Shown: positions 8,610-18,141 of the stretch, piece by piece | How the letters are laid out: each line of letters starts with the position of its first letter | Numbering within the stretch: position 1 is the stretch's first letter | From: Puniceicoccus vermicola | GTDB lineage: Bacteria; Verrucomicrobiota; Verrucomicrobiia; Opitutales; Puniceicoccaceae | DNA: 64,000 nt | Direction of reading: 5' to 3' | Assembly: GCF_014230055.1 (NCBI RefSeq) | Contig: NZ_JACHVA010000126.1 | Coordinates: 153,310-217,309, forward strand | The notes under the pieces: generated by a model | The model's database searches: none | The model's input: the letters and a program-made list of their open reading frames with translations, nothing else | What the model was told of the DNA's origin: nothing | Program-made: the position numbers and the translations under genes

Positions 8610-10088
8610 TTATTGGTCGTTGGATGCGACTTTGGGCTCGGGAGCGGGAAGGGTGGCGGCATGCGGCAGCACACTTCCGTCCCAGGTGGTGATGTGATAG
8701 TTTGGGAGGCCGATGTACGCAGAGGCTTCCTGATCCGCTGACCGGGAGTTCAACTCCAAACGGACGCGATAGGAGGCTTGGGAGGGTTGGAAGATGGTCT
8801 TTGCCTCTTGAATCGGTCGATGTACGGCTGGTACGAATTCGCTTTCTGTGGGACAGTCCAGAATCAATTGCTCATCGAGATAGAATCGGCAGCCCTCGCG
8901 GGCGAGGGCGACGAATCGGCAGCCGTTTCGCGATTCCGGTCCGACGGTCCAAGTCCATTCGGCACCACCGGCTTCCAGGACTTCCCGCGGTAATTCTCCG
9001 TTGGCCCAGGGGACCGGTGACGTCTCTCCGCGGGGGAGGATCCCAATGGTTCCGGGGAGGTCGTTCAAATTCACCACCGGAATTGCCGGTAATGCTGGGA
9101 GCGGTGTCAGTGACTGTTTGGCAAACTTTTTCTGAAGCTTCAGGGTGCGGTCGGTGAGGTCTGCGAGAGTCTCCGCTGCCTGGATGCCGATGATCCCGGG
9201 GCCGATGAAGACTCCATCACCAATCGGTGTTTTCCATCGCTCGTCGATTCCTTCCGGGCCGATCATCATGCCCAGTGTGGCGCCGACGGTAGCAGCGGTG
9301 CAGTCGGTGTCGTAGCCGCAGTTTGTTCCGAGAAGGAGCGACTTGTCGAAATCACCATCCCCGTAAAGCAGTGCCCACCCGATGAGCGCGAGATTCAAAG
9401 GAGCGTGGGTGAAGTTCTCCTGCCCATGCGTAGCCACGATCTCATGGTAGGCGTTCCATTCGCGGTGCCCGTGTGCATGGAGGTCGAAAGCGAGTTGGAG
9501 GGCTTTTGCGGTTTCGGATTGGGGGTCAATGGCTTCGAGAGCTCTTCGAAGAGCGTTCCGGAGTTCGACGTTGTCGAGGATCAGTGATTGAAGCACGGCG
9601 AGAAAAACCTCGCCGGCAATCCCCTCCCGGCCGTGATCGAGGGAGGCGTCGAGCCTCGCGTAGGCAGCGGCGTGTTCAGGTTTTCCGGCGCAAAGGATTG
9701 CCCAGATCTCGGAACGGATCGGAGAGCCCATGCTGGAGCCAAACCAGTTCTCGAAGGTGCCGACGGCTGCGGTTGGGACGCCGCGGCGTAGATTCCAACG
9801 GCAGCGGCCGTATTCATCCCACATGTAGTGAATGTGGTCGATCCATGCTTGCCGGAAATCCTCCTGAGTGAGTTCGAAGCCCTTCTGTTCGAGTAGGTGT
9901 AGCCACACGAGTTGAAGTTCGAGATCATCATTGGGCGGAGCGATTGTCGGAACCGGATCGTAGTAGGTGAAATTGAGTGGGCCGATGTCGCCTTCTGCGG
10001 AAAGGCCGATCGTGCCTCCAATGGACTTGCCGAGCCAGCAGCCTGCGACACTTTCTTGCAGTGAGAGAGTTGTTTGCTTTTGTGTCAT
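8610..10088 (-). CDS. ADP-ribosylglycohydrolase-fold protein with C-terminal beta domain
   Basis: A 492-residue cytoplasmic protein. Residues 10-330 match the ADP-ribosylglycohydrolase (DraG/ARH) fold: GCWLGKSIGGTIG at the start, PPNDDLELQLVWL with the metal-binding Asp pair, and NCGYDTDCTAATVGATLG near residues 240-260 with the second metal site. Residues about 350-485 form an additional beta-rich domain reminiscent of PA14-like or carbohydrate-binding modules, not usual for DraG proteins. It sits between an FAD oxidoreductase and a GH1 glucosidase in a sugar utilisation run, so cleavage of an N- or O-glycosidic bond in a sugar derivative is more likely than protein ADP-ribose removal; that is inference. 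Confidence 0.85.
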   Translation of the reverse strand: MTQKQTTLSLQESVAGCWLGKSIGGTIGLSAEGDIGPLNFTYYDPVPTIAPPNDDLELQLVWLHLLEQKGFELTQEDFRQAWIDHIHYMWDEYGRCRWNLRRGVPTAAVGTFENWFGSSMGSPIRSEIWAILCAGKPEHAAAYARLDASLDHGREGIAGEVFLAVLQSLILDNVELRNALRRALEAIDPQSETAKALQLAFDLHAHGHREWNAYHEIVATHGQENFTHAPLNLALIGWALLYGDGDFDKSLLLGTNCGYDTDCTAATVGATLGMMIGPEGIDERWKTPIGDGVFIGPGIIGIQAAETLADLTDRTLKLQKKFAKQSLTPLPALPAIPVVNLNDLPGTIGILPRGETSPVPWANGELPREVLEAGGAEWTWTVGPESRNGCRFVALAREGCRFYLDEQLILDCPTESEFVPAVHRPIQEAKTIFQPSQASYRVRLELNSRSADQEASAYIGLPNYHITTWDGSVLPHAATLPAPEPKVASNDQ

Positions 10089-10098
10089 GAAGCGATGC

Positions 10099-11511
10099 TT
10101 AGTGTGATGCGAGCGCGCTCGTCGTTGCCGGCAGTTTGGCTTTGCCTGCGATTAAGTGGGAACGCACGGATTCGTAGTCGATTTGGTTGGCTGGAAGCTT
10201 ATTCTCGACCGCGACTGCGGCCATCGTTCCGGCGGCCTGACCGATGGCCATAGCGATTGGGCTGACGCGAAAGGCGGCCATGGCTTCGTGGGTGGCACTG
10301 ATACAGCGTCCGGCGACGATCAAATTATTGGGCTGTTTCGGCAGGAGGCAGCGCATCGGAATTTGGTACTTTGTGTTGTCGGCTAGATGATTGGAATTGG
10401 TTTCGACTTTATCGGGCGAGTGAATGTCGATGGGATAGCCACCCAGTGCGATGGGGTCCGGGAATGAGGTCTCGTTGAGCACATCCTCTGCGGTCATCGT
10501 ATAGAGTCCTTCAATACGTCGTGTTTCCCGGATGCCTATCTGAGCCGCGCCGTCCATCTGGATCGCATTCTCAAAGCCTTTACAGTGTGTCTTGAGGAAA
10601 TGGAATATCTGCAGATTTTGTTTGCGGCCAATGACTTCCGCTTTGCTCAAGTCATATGGATTGGTTCCGTCGAGTCCTTGGATACGTGAAGTATTCACAA
10701 TGACGACCCCAGGTGTGGCCGTCTCGAAAAACAGAACAAACTCACGGGGCACATCCACTTCACCGCGTGCTTTGGCTGCTTTCCAAGTCTTGGTATAAGC
10801 TTTGAGACTGACGCGTGGCGTTTCTTTGAGTCGGCGGAGACCTTCTTCGGCTCCCAGATCGAATTCAAAATCGTCCGGATCATCGAAAACGCTTTGGCGA
10901 ACGGCGGCCATGTCAACATTGCCGATTTTTAAATTCATGGTCATCGGCTGCGTGGCGTTGTCACCCGGTCGTCCCAAGGCAAATTTAGCGCCGAGAGCAG
11001 CCGATAAGTCACCGTCACCTGTGGCATCGATGAAGACCTTCGCCTCGTAGCGTTGTAGGCCAGCTTTATTGCAGAGTGTGATGGTGCTGACTTGACCCGA
11101 ATCGTCCTTTTCGGCGCAGGCAAAGTGTGTGTGGTAGAGTAGGTCGGCACCTGCTTCCAGTAGCATACTTTCCAGCTCGATCTTGAGTGCCTCGCTGTCG
11201 AAGGGAGTGACGGTGCTGCAGTAAGTGACGCTATCCGGGATGTGGCCAGGGCTGGCGTTTTTCTGCATCAGGCGTTGAATGAGTTCTTCCGCCTGTCCCA
11301 TGACGACTTGCTCTCCAGCTGGGTTGTGAAAGCTCATCATGGGACCCACGCCCATGGCCGTGAGAGAGCCGCCAAGGAAGCCGTGTTTCTCAACGACAAG
11401 CACTTTCTTACCCTCACGAGCCGCTGCGATTCCGGCGTGCGCGCCCGATGGGCCGCCGCCCATCACGATGACGTCGTAATGATACTTTGGTAAATTTGTG
11501 GAATCAGACAT
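10099..11511 (-). CDS. FAD-dependent oxidoreductase (FAD_oxidored family)
   Basis: About 470 residues from the ATG at 11511 (MSDSTNLP); a TTG at 11517 is an alternative that would overlap the symporter stop by 4 bases. The dinucleotide fold is obvious in YDVIVMGGGPSGAHAGIAAA, followed by KVLVVEKHGFLGG. VFIDATGDGDLSAALGAKF is the second FAD motif, and the C-terminal region NLIVAGRCISATHEAMAAFR completes the FAD site. Proteins of this group are common in PVC and Bacteroidota polysaccharide loci, where substrates are mostly unknown. No signal peptide is seen. It lies between the symporter gene and the ADP-ribosylglycohydrolase-like gene, so it may oxidise an imported sugar. Confidence 0.88.
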   Translation of the reverse strand: MSDSTNLPKYHYDVIVMGGGPSGAHAGIAAAREGKKVLVVEKHGFLGGSLTAMGVGPMMSFHNPAGEQVVMGQAEELIQRLMQKNASPGHIPDSVTYCSTVTPFDSEALKIELESMLLEAGADLLYHTHFACAEKDDSGQVSTITLCNKAGLQRYEAKVFIDATGDGDLSAALGAKFALGRPGDNATQPMTMNLKIGNVDMAAVRQSVFDDPDDFEFDLGAEEGLRRLKETPRVSLKAYTKTWKAAKARGEVDVPREFVLFFETATPGVVIVNTSRIQGLDGTNPYDLSKAEVIGRKQNLQIFHFLKTHCKGFENAIQMDGAAQIGIRETRRIEGLYTMTAEDVLNETSFPDPIALGGYPIDIHSPDKVETNSNHLADNTKYQIPMRCLLPKQPNNLIVAGRCISATHEAMAAFRVSPIAMAIGQAAGTMAAVAVENKLPANQIDYESVRSHLIAGKAKLPATTSALASH

Positions 11512-11513
11512 AT

Positions 11514-13271
11514 TCAATGATTAATGGAAGCGGCGAGCGATTTCGCCTTCATGCGCTTCCCTCCAATGCGAAGGAGGGCTCCGATGGTCAGGACAAAGCC
11601 CGCAACGAAGAGAATGCAGAGACGATTGAAGAGGTCGTTGGGGGCCAGGAGAATGAGGAGGATGAGGGCACCGACCGTGCAGACGGCTTTGGAGATGACA
11701 AAGTATTGCTCATAGTCGACCTCTGCCTCTCCCACCTCGTTCTGATAGTCGATTGGAGTGTGCATGTTTATGAAGAAGGCCCGGACATCGGCTTGGGACT
11801 TTTCGCTGGAGCGTTTCGACAGGATCAGGCAGACGATGGCTGCGACGGTGCCGAAGAGCATGATCCAGATCGCGCGTTCCTGAACGGTCCAGGCGTTCTC
11901 GAACATTTTTTCGTCGATGAAGGACCAGATTGACGGGGCGAGGCAGGCGAAGAAAATGGGGAAGTACGACCACTTCGGCAGCCTCTTTAGCCAGAGTCCC
12001 AGAAACATCGGAAACGACATCGGAACGCCGATGACCGAAGCCACGGTCAGGCTCGCGTCGAAAAGGGTGATCTGGCTGTAGAAGACGAAGAGTAATGCGT
12101 AGCAAACGATAAGAGTGCCGAGAAAGATGGTTGCGATGTGGCAGATCCGCATTTCGACCTTTTGCGAAAGGGGTTCGGTGCGGCCCAGGGCTCCCCGCAA
12201 ACGGGGAATGATGTTGCGGACGATCGCCCCCACTTGGCTGTTGAGTCCGGTATCCATGCTGCTCATCGTAGCGGCGAACATGGCGGCGATCAGCATGCCC
12301 AGCAGCCCATTGGGCAGGAGCTTCATGGCGATGAAGGCGTAGGCGCTTTCTGCAGGCTTATCGAGTCCGGAGTTGAGAATGTCGGCCTCAAAGAGAAAGC
12401 GGGCGATCATCGGCGGGATAAACCAAACGGCACTTCCCAGAGCCATGAGGACGAAAGCCAGCCAGGAGGCGCGTGAGGCTTCCTTGCCATCGCGGGCGGA
12501 GATGAAGCGACCCGCAGCAGAGAGGCTGAGTTGGGAGTTTACCTGCATCAGGAAGATCGCGACGGCCCAAAGCCAGGTGTATCGGTTCCCGGGAAAGGCA
12601 CCGCTTTCCTTGATGAATTGGAAGTCTTCTGCGAAGCGGGGGTCCTTGAAGAAAGAGAGAAACTCGGGGATGCCGCCAATGGCCCGCAATGACAGAAAGC
12701 ATACCAAAAGGGTAATGGAGAGCATGACCATGGCCTGCACGAAATCGGTCGCCATGACCGCCCACTTTCCGCCCGAGGTCGAGTAGAAGGTGACGATGAC
12801 CGCAATCGAGATCATGACGGGAATGAGGGGCAGCCCCATCACCGTGCTGGCAAAGAGGGAAAGGGCGTAGAGTTGGATCGCTGCGGTTATGGGACCGATC
12901 AAGACTCCGAAGCAGGCGCCGAACTGCTCGACGGGCACTCCAAATCGCGTCCGGATGACATCCGCGGTTGTGTAGGCGCGGGTCTGGCGCATCCACGGCC
13001 CGATGAAGAGACCACCACAGGCGAAGCCGGCACAGTTGGCGGCGTAAATGACGAGCAAGGAAGGGCCTCCCTCGAAAGCGGCGGAAGCATTTCCGGTGAA
13101 GGTGAAGGCACTGATCGCTGACATGAGAATACTCGTTCCGATCAGCCACCAGCTTCCTTGGCCACCTCCGCGGACAAAGTCACTTAAATTCGTGGTGAAC
13201 TTCTTGAAGTAGGCCCCAAGAGCCAGAAGAACCCCGAGGTATACGGAGAGGGTAAGATATTCGATGATCAT
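11514..13271 (-). CDS. Sodium:solute symporter (SSS/SLC5 family)
   Basis: A 585-residue inner-membrane transporter with about 13-14 hydrophobic segments. Characteristic segments include LSVYLGVLLALGAYFKK at the N-terminus, GTSILMSAISAFTFTGNAS in the first sodium-binding helices, and AAMFAATMSSMDTGLNSQ, the conserved SSS motif with the Ser/Thr sodium site. It is expected to import a sugar or sugar acid with sodium. Its gene lies 15 bases after the 1015-aa lyase gene and just ahead of the FAD oxidoreductase, which points to uptake of the mono- or disaccharides released by that lyase. It fits a marine habitat. Confidence 0.93.
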   Translation of the reverse strand: MIIEYLTLSVYLGVLLALGAYFKKFTTNLSDFVRGGGQGSWWLIGTSILMSAISAFTFTGNASAAFEGGPSLLVIYAANCAGFACGGLFIGPWMRQTRAYTTADVIRTRFGVPVEQFGACFGVLIGPITAAIQLYALSLFASTVMGLPLIPVMISIAVIVTFYSTSGGKWAVMATDFVQAMVMLSITLLVCFLSLRAIGGIPEFLSFFKDPRFAEDFQFIKESGAFPGNRYTWLWAVAIFLMQVNSQLSLSAAGRFISARDGKEASRASWLAFVLMALGSAVWFIPPMIARFLFEADILNSGLDKPAESAYAFIAMKLLPNGLLGMLIAAMFAATMSSMDTGLNSQVGAIVRNIIPRLRGALGRTEPLSQKVEMRICHIATIFLGTLIVCYALLFVFYSQITLFDASLTVASVIGVPMSFPMFLGLWLKRLPKWSYFPIFFACLAPSIWSFIDEKMFENAWTVQERAIWIMLFGTVAAIVCLILSKRSSEKSQADVRAFFINMHTPIDYQNEVGEAEVDYEQYFVISKAVCTVGALILLILLAPNDLFNRLCILFVAGFVLTIGALLRIGGKRMKAKSLAASINH

Positions 13272-13286
13272 TGGCGGACGCTCGGT

Positions 13287-16200
13287 TTAGAACCAATCGA
13301 AGAGTCTTTCGAAGAACTCTTTCTGCTCCTCTGCCTCTCCTTTGGGTTTGTCGTGAGCGGTGGGTTCGATTGCTTTGGGGCTGAGGCGGGTGATGAATTC
13401 GGCTTGGCGGGTGGGGGCGGTTTCGATGTAGAAAACGGTGTGTGTGGCGGGAGGCTGTCCGGGGGCCTTTGCGATGAAAAGAGTGAAGGGGCCTTCATAT
13501 TGAAAGGTGAGGTTCAAGATCAGTCCGCCCTTAAAGGTGACCGGGAGGGTGATGGAGTCTGTTACTGGTGAGGAAAACAGTTCGGACCAGTATTGATATT
13601 GTGGGGGCCGTCCAGCGGTGAAGGTGTCGGGATCGACTGGTGCGAATGAATCGCCGGGATCGACGCTGCCCTCAAGGTGTAGAGTCATGCCAAGCACCTC
13701 CGGTTCGGCGGAGTTTTCGCTTATTTCGACGATTGTGGTATCGATTAAGGTGTCGCCGTGGATGCTTAGTGTGCGTTGGGCGGAAGCGTTTTCACGGTAC
13801 TCCGGTTGCGCCGCGGTGACCGATGCATCCGCTTCATCGAAGTGCAGTAGCGTTCCGCGTTTCCAAGGGATTTGTCCCAGCCCGTTAATGAGGGGAACAT
13901 TTTGCGCAAGTCCCAGACGGTAGTATCCCGTATACATGGGGGAGCTGTAGCCGACGGTGCCCGCATCCTGAGAGATCATGGTGTTTCCATAGGAGGCGGA
14001 CCAATTCAGTGCTTCCGCCTGAGCATGAGAGCGATTGAGTTGTCCGTAGTGAAAAAAGATTTGCCAGAGGCCTTCCTTGATGAGGGCGAATCGGGAGGAC
14101 TCCAAGTTCCGGGTTACAACTTCGGGGAGTTCCGGTAGGGTGGGCGCGTCCGAGGGAAGAATGGCGGCGGGTGGATCGATCAAGGTCTCCCAGCTTTTCT
14201 GTTCAAGAGCATTGTTCAGCCCAAGGTAGGTCGGCAAAATTCGGTAGGTGCGGGTGAGCCATCCCGTGGATGCGCCCGGGATGTTGGTGTTGTCCGCAGG
14301 GTTGGGGAGTTTATTGTTGGGGAAGCGGAGAGCCAAGGGGGCAAGCATCATGTTTTGCGAGATCTCCGCTTCTTCCTGGAGCAATTCTCCTTGTCCGAGA
14401 AGCCCTGTGAAGGTGAAGAGGGAGTTGGAGGCCATCATGATGAAAGAGTTGTATCCCATTGATTGCTCATACCAGAGGTAGTCAGAGGTGACGCCTCGTG
14501 AAAACTGGGCTCTCAGACCATATTTCGAATCGACAGCCTGCTTCCAAAGATCCTCGTCATCGTAGAGGAGGGCTATTTTGGCTTCGGTAGCGCGCTGCCA
14601 AGTCGCGATGTTGTGAATGGTTTGGTAGCTTTTGCTGAGGAGTTTAGCCTCAGGTTTGAAGAGGTTCTCGAACCAGTTCTGGCGGCGTTCGGGACCGGCA
14701 TAGTCAAAGACGAGGCGGGCGGCGTCGATTTGCCGGGATATGATGACCGCATCGTCGAGGCTCTGATAGCCGAGATGGGAGTGTTTTTTCTGGTCGACCC
14801 CGTTTCCCCACGAGTCGTAGTGATCGGCATAAAAATCGAGTTGGGAGGCGACCCATTCGGCGTATTCCGGGTCCTCGGTGATATGATACACGTAAGCCGC
14901 CTCAATCAGCATTGAGGCGTGATTTTTTCGGAAGGCGCCCACCCAGGCGCGAAACAGGGTCGGGGTGATCTCGACGCGGTCTCCGGTCTTGCTCACGAAG
15001 AAGTCGATGTCTTCCCCCGGGACATCCTTGGTCCAAACGAGGAAGGAGTTGTCCTGGGGGCTGATGAAAGCGTGGTTCCAGCCAGCCTCCCATCCTGCGC
15101 GGTCTTCATTGTTGGCGATCCAATCGTCGACTTCCGCTTTCTTCTCCTCAAACCACTGACCCCATTCGGGGTCTTCCTGGATGAGATAGCGAGCCTGTTC
15201 CCAATTCTCTTCAGGCTGACGGAAGGCAGAACCATCTGGTTGCAGCACTTTGAGTTCTGAGAAATCAGCACTCGGCTTTTTTTTTTCAAATGCGATTAAC
15301 GTATTCGCATCACCAGTCCAAGCCGGCGCTTTCGTCGAGGCCTGGGTACTGGGGTTTGCCTCCACTTCATCTCTTGAAGCTGGTTTCAGGACAAAATTAT
15401 CAAAGGCCGCCTTAACTAGGTTGCCATTGAAAGAGTGAATCCAAATGTCCACTGAATTCGCGTTGTCCGGAGCGGTGGCCGCGAGTGAATGGGATTCCCA
15501 ATCTTTTGCGGTGATGGTTCGCAGGATTTCGATATTGTCCTTCGCTTGAATCCTTCGGCCGATAGCATCGTAGAACTGTAGATAGACTGCGATGCCCGCA
15601 CCATCGATAAGCTTGGCATCGAAATCCAGTTGGTAGGAATGGCCTGATTGGATGCTGATTTTCTCGGATCGAACGTCGCTGCCGCGCTGATTGTCTTGAT
15701 CGTCCACGAGTAAGCCGAGCGTGCCGCTTTTTGCTGCTGACGGATCAACTTGGCTCATTTTGTCACGAATGATCCATCCTTCGCTGTTGTTTTCGAAGTC
15801 GGGGTTTTTGAGTGGAAGGGGTGCTTCCTGGGTCAACTCGAAGTGGTCGAAGTAAGCTTTGACTCGATTTCCATTGAACGAGTGAATCCATATTGCGAGT
15901 TTGGCAGTGCCTTCGGGGGCGGTTGCGCTGAGCGAATAGCGATCCCAGCCCTCTGCTCTTTGGGGAACCACTAGCAAATTCTCGTTTTTGAGTTTTGAGT
16001 TTGTGAGTAGTGTCCCGCTTTCGTCGAAATATTGGATATATACGGCGATTCCCCCTCCGTTGACTATTTTCGCATCAAAAGAGATGCGGTAGAGCTCGCC
16101 CGCATGTGCTGGAATGCAGGCAGAGCGCACGTTGCTCCCGTTTGAGCTGTCCTGGTCATCGACGACGAGGCCACGGTGTCCCTGATGAGCGGCTTCTGTC

Positions 16201-16334
16201 TGGACCGAGCTCATGCTGTCCAGGATGGACCATCCCGAGCTGCCTTCTTCGAAGCTCGGGTTTGTTAGACTTAGGCTGCTCGCGACTGCTGTGGATGCGA
16301 ATCCTAGGAGCGCATAGAATGGGCTGTATTTCAT
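13287..16334 (-). CDS. Secreted heparinase II/III-like polysaccharide lyase with tandem N-terminal carbohydrate-binding domains
   Basis: A 1015-residue secreted enzyme with an 18-residue signal peptide. Residues about 20-170 and 172-325 are two homologous CBM_4_9-like jelly rolls: both have the N-P-[SD]-F-E start, a GLxVDDQD block, GIAVY[IL]Q and WIHSFNGN. Residues about 345-750 form an alpha/alpha toroid of the alginate/heparin lyase type (RATEAKIALLYDDEDLW, YEQSMGYNSF), and residues about 760-960 a beta-sandwich with NRSHAQAEALNWS, the His block of heparinase II/III-like lyases. It would cleave a uronic-acid polysaccharide outside the inner membrane. It sits between a PEP-CTERM gene and the symporter gene, so its products are probably that transporter's cargo. 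The exact PL family cannot be assigned. Confidence 0.82.
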   Translation of the reverse strand: MKYSPFYALLGFASTAVASSLSLTNPSFEEGSSGWSILDSMSSVQTEAAHQGHRGLVVDDQDSSNGSNVRSACIPAHAGELYRISFDAKIVNGGGIAVYIQYFDESGTLLTNSKLKNENLLVVPQRAEGWDRYSLSATAPEGTAKLAIWIHSFNGNRVKAYFDHFELTQEAPLPLKNPDFENNSEGWIIRDKMSQVDPSAAKSGTLGLLVDDQDNQRGSDVRSEKISIQSGHSYQLDFDAKLIDGAGIAVYLQFYDAIGRRIQAKDNIEILRTITAKDWESHSLAATAPDNANSVDIWIHSFNGNLVKAAFDNFVLKPASRDEVEANPSTQASTKAPAWTGDANTLIAFEKKKPSADFSELKVLQPDGSAFRQPEENWEQARYLIQEDPEWGQWFEEKKAEVDDWIANNEDRAGWEAGWNHAFISPQDNSFLVWTKDVPGEDIDFFVSKTGDRVEITPTLFRAWVGAFRKNHASMLIEAAYVYHITEDPEYAEWVASQLDFYADHYDSWGNGVDQKKHSHLGYQSLDDAVIISRQIDAARLVFDYAGPERRQNWFENLFKPEAKLLSKSYQTIHNIATWQRATEAKIALLYDDEDLWKQAVDSKYGLRAQFSRGVTSDYLWYEQSMGYNSFIMMASNSLFTFTGLLGQGELLQEEAEISQNMMLAPLALRFPNNKLPNPADNTNIPGASTGWLTRTYRILPTYLGLNNALEQKSWETLIDPPAAILPSDAPTLPELPEVVTRNLESSRFALIKEGLWQIFFHYGQLNRSHAQAEALNWSASYGNTMISQDAGTVGYSSPMYTGYYRLGLAQNVPLINGLGQIPWKRGTLLHFDEADASVTAAQPEYRENASAQRTLSIHGDTLIDTTIVEISENSAEPEVLGMTLHLEGSVDPGDSFAPVDPDTFTAGRPPQYQYWSELFSSPVTDSITLPVTFKGGLILNLTFQYEGPFTLFIAKAPGQPPATHTVFYIETAPTRQAEFITRLSPKAIEPTAHDKPKGEAEEQKEFFERLFDWF

Positions 16335-16462
16335 AGGAGGATATCTGCCAATTGCACGATGGGTTAGTGCATCGCCCTTTGTGGTGATGCTTTATTGCTA
16401 TCATGGCTTTCGAGCTCGGTATTTCGAAAGTTCGACGAACTCTGCCGGTGATGTCAGTGCAG

Positions 16463-17209
16463 TTAGCTTTTTCTGCGGCGACGAACTGACGCAATTGCTG
16501 CGAGGCTAACGATTCCGAAGGCGATCGCTGCCTGGCTCGGTTCTGGGATGGCATTCACCGTGATGTTGTCAAGCCGGATGACGTGATTGGAATTGAGGCT
16601 GCCATCGCTGGTGACGTAAGTGTATAGGCGAAAGGTGATCGTGGAGTCGATGTCTTGGAAGCTGCTGATGTCGGCGGAGAATTCACCCGTTCGGTTCGAT
16701 CCTGAATTCGCATCAGTAGAAGGTGTTGAAATGCTGCCTGTGCCGATGTTGGAAACGAATCCATCTTGGCTGGAGCGGAGGAGGTAATGAGCTTCGAATG
16801 AATTTCCTGGATCCGAGCTACTAATGACTTGAGCAGTGATATCAGCAGTAAGGGTTCCAAAGTCAGTAGCTGAGCTCGGAGTCAGCGTGAATTCAAAGTA
16901 AGTCTGTCTCGTGTCGACGGCAATGCTTTCACTGGTGCCGAGGATGCGATCGCTTCCACCCGGTGCTTGAAATACCCGAGCAAAGAGGTCTTGTCCGCCT
17001 GAGGAACGAGTATAAGTGTTGCCGCTGGGTGAAAAACCACTGAAAGATCCGTATGAAACAGCAGATGCTGTGATGCCGGGTGCCTCTTCAGTGGCTTCGA
17101 GATTCGAGCTGAAGTCCCATTGGGCCAAAATTTGGGCATGAGCAATGGGCGCTGAAAGAGCCAGCGTGGCGATCAAGGCTGAGGTGTAGATGCAGGATGT
17201 CGTTTTCAT
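16463..17209 (-). CDS. PEP-CTERM secreted protein
   Basis: A 248-residue protein with a signal peptide ending APIAHAQ. The mature part begins ILAQWDFSSNLEATEEAPG, a start shared by many PEP-CTERM proteins with a beta-sandwich similar to LamG or to the exoenzyme-linked SdrD-like folds. The C-terminus has the sorting signal IPEPSQAAIAFG, a hydrophobic helix and VRRRRKS. It is the second gene of the module B run, between the pseudopilin (38 bases upstream) and the lyase (128 bases downstream). No active-site motif is visible; a surface binding or scaffold role is inferred. Confidence 0.85.
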   Translation of the reverse strand: MKTTSCIYTSALIATLALSAPIAHAQILAQWDFSSNLEATEEAPGITASAVSYGSFSGFSPSGNTYTRSSGGQDLFARVFQAPGGSDRILGTSESIAVDTRQTYFEFTLTPSSATDFGTLTADITAQVISSSDPGNSFEAHYLLRSSQDGFVSNIGTGSISTPSTDANSGSNRTGEFSADISSFQDIDSTITFRLYTYVTSDGSLNSNHVIRLDNITVNAIPEPSQAAIAFGIVSLAAIASVRRRRKS

Positions 17210-17247
17210 TCTATCTTATTCTCTTGGTTTGGGTTGTGGTGGATAAC

Positions 17248-17982
17248 TTAATTGGTGATTGGTTTGGGCCAGTAGTAGGCTCCGTCGTTGGTGTAGGGTT
17301 CGAGCTGGTCGAAGGGTACCCATCGGACAGAGCCGTCGACGAAGGCTGCATTCATGCCTTCGATCGTTCCAGAGGTTGAGCGACCTTCCATATGGCCAAA
17401 GGTTCGGCTTCCGGTCGTGTAGGTCAGGCACCCCCACATGGCGCAATGACCGGGGGCATCCAGAATGTTACTGAACAGGTCGCTGTATTCCTCTTTCACA
17501 TTGCCGGAGGGAGCCCCTGAGCTGGAGCCCTGGAAGTATTGATAGCTGACAAAATCGTTGGGTTCTGCGGAGGCTCGTTGTGCTTCGGGGTCGTAGGTGC
17601 CTTGAGGATCATCGCTGAGAGCGCCCGGACAGTACATGGAGTCAAAGCGATTCCCGAGGTAGGGGGCTAGAGTCTCATTATACGCGGCGACCTGGTAATA
17701 ATGGGGGGCGTGCGCATAGCTGGGGCTCCCGTCGTTTAGAACTCTCGGGTAAGGGGCTTTCCCTTTGTGATCATTCGCGTAAGTCTGGGTGGCAAATGCG
17801 AGCTGCCGGAGATTGCTGGCGCATTTGCTTTTCGTGGCAGACACCCGGTAGGAATGAATCGCTGGAATTGTGATGGCGATGAGAATGGAGATGATTGCCA
17901 GGACCGAAAGAAGTTCGATCAGGGTGAAGGCGTGCTGGGGGGATAAACGCTTGGTGGGATCTGGTGCGAGGTGCGGGCGCAT
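17248..17982 (-). CDS. Pseudopilin-like protein heading module B
   Basis: A 244-residue protein. The leader MRPHLAPDPTKRLSPQHA is followed by the prepilin site AFTLIELLSVLAIISILIA with the Glu at +5 and a long hydrophobic helix. SKCASNLRQLAFATQTYAND is the alpha-helix typical of this group, and the C-terminus has MNAAFVDGSVRWVPFDQL, a variant of the F-x-D-G-H signature in which His is Ser. It is the first gene of the minus-strand run, 171 bases from the divergent LacI start at 18154 or 159 from 18142. Two TTTAGTAAA-like palindromes sit just upstream of its start. Role as for the other module pseudopilins: export or surface assembly, inferred. Confidence 0.87.
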   Translation of the reverse strand: MRPHLAPDPTKRLSPQHAFTLIELLSVLAIISILIAITIPAIHSYRVSATKSKCASNLRQLAFATQTYANDHKGKAPYPRVLNDGSPSYAHAPHYYQVAAYNETLAPYLGNRFDSMYCPGALSDDPQGTYDPEAQRASAEPNDFVSYQYFQGSSSGAPSGNVKEEYSDLFSNILDAPGHCAMWGCLTYTTGSRTFGHMEGRSTSGTIEGMNAAFVDGSVRWVPFDQLEPYTNDGAYYWPKPITN

Positions 17983-18009
17983 AAAAGAGGGGGCTGGGGG
18001 ATTTATTGA

Positions 18010-18132
18010 TTTAGTAAAAAGTTAATAAGGTTAGTAAACTAAGGGTCAAGCTTTAAGAAGCCATCGGTGATGATAATTATGCAAGTCAAAGGTTCTGAAA
18101 AGGGAGTAGATTCCTCTTGAAGTTTACTAAAC
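18010..18132. promoter_or_regulatory. Candidate LacI operators in the module B divergent intergenic region
   Basis: Three related sites are visible: TTTAGTAAA at 18010-18018, TTAGTAAACTAA at 18031-18042 and GTTTACTAAAC at 18122-18132. The last is a perfect inverted repeat around a single base. The first two lie upstream of the pseudopilin gene and the third just ahead of the LacI start, as expected for an autoregulating repressor that also controls the divergent operon. Binding is inferred from symmetry and position only. Confidence 0.45.
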
Positions 18133-18141
18133 AAATTGGGT

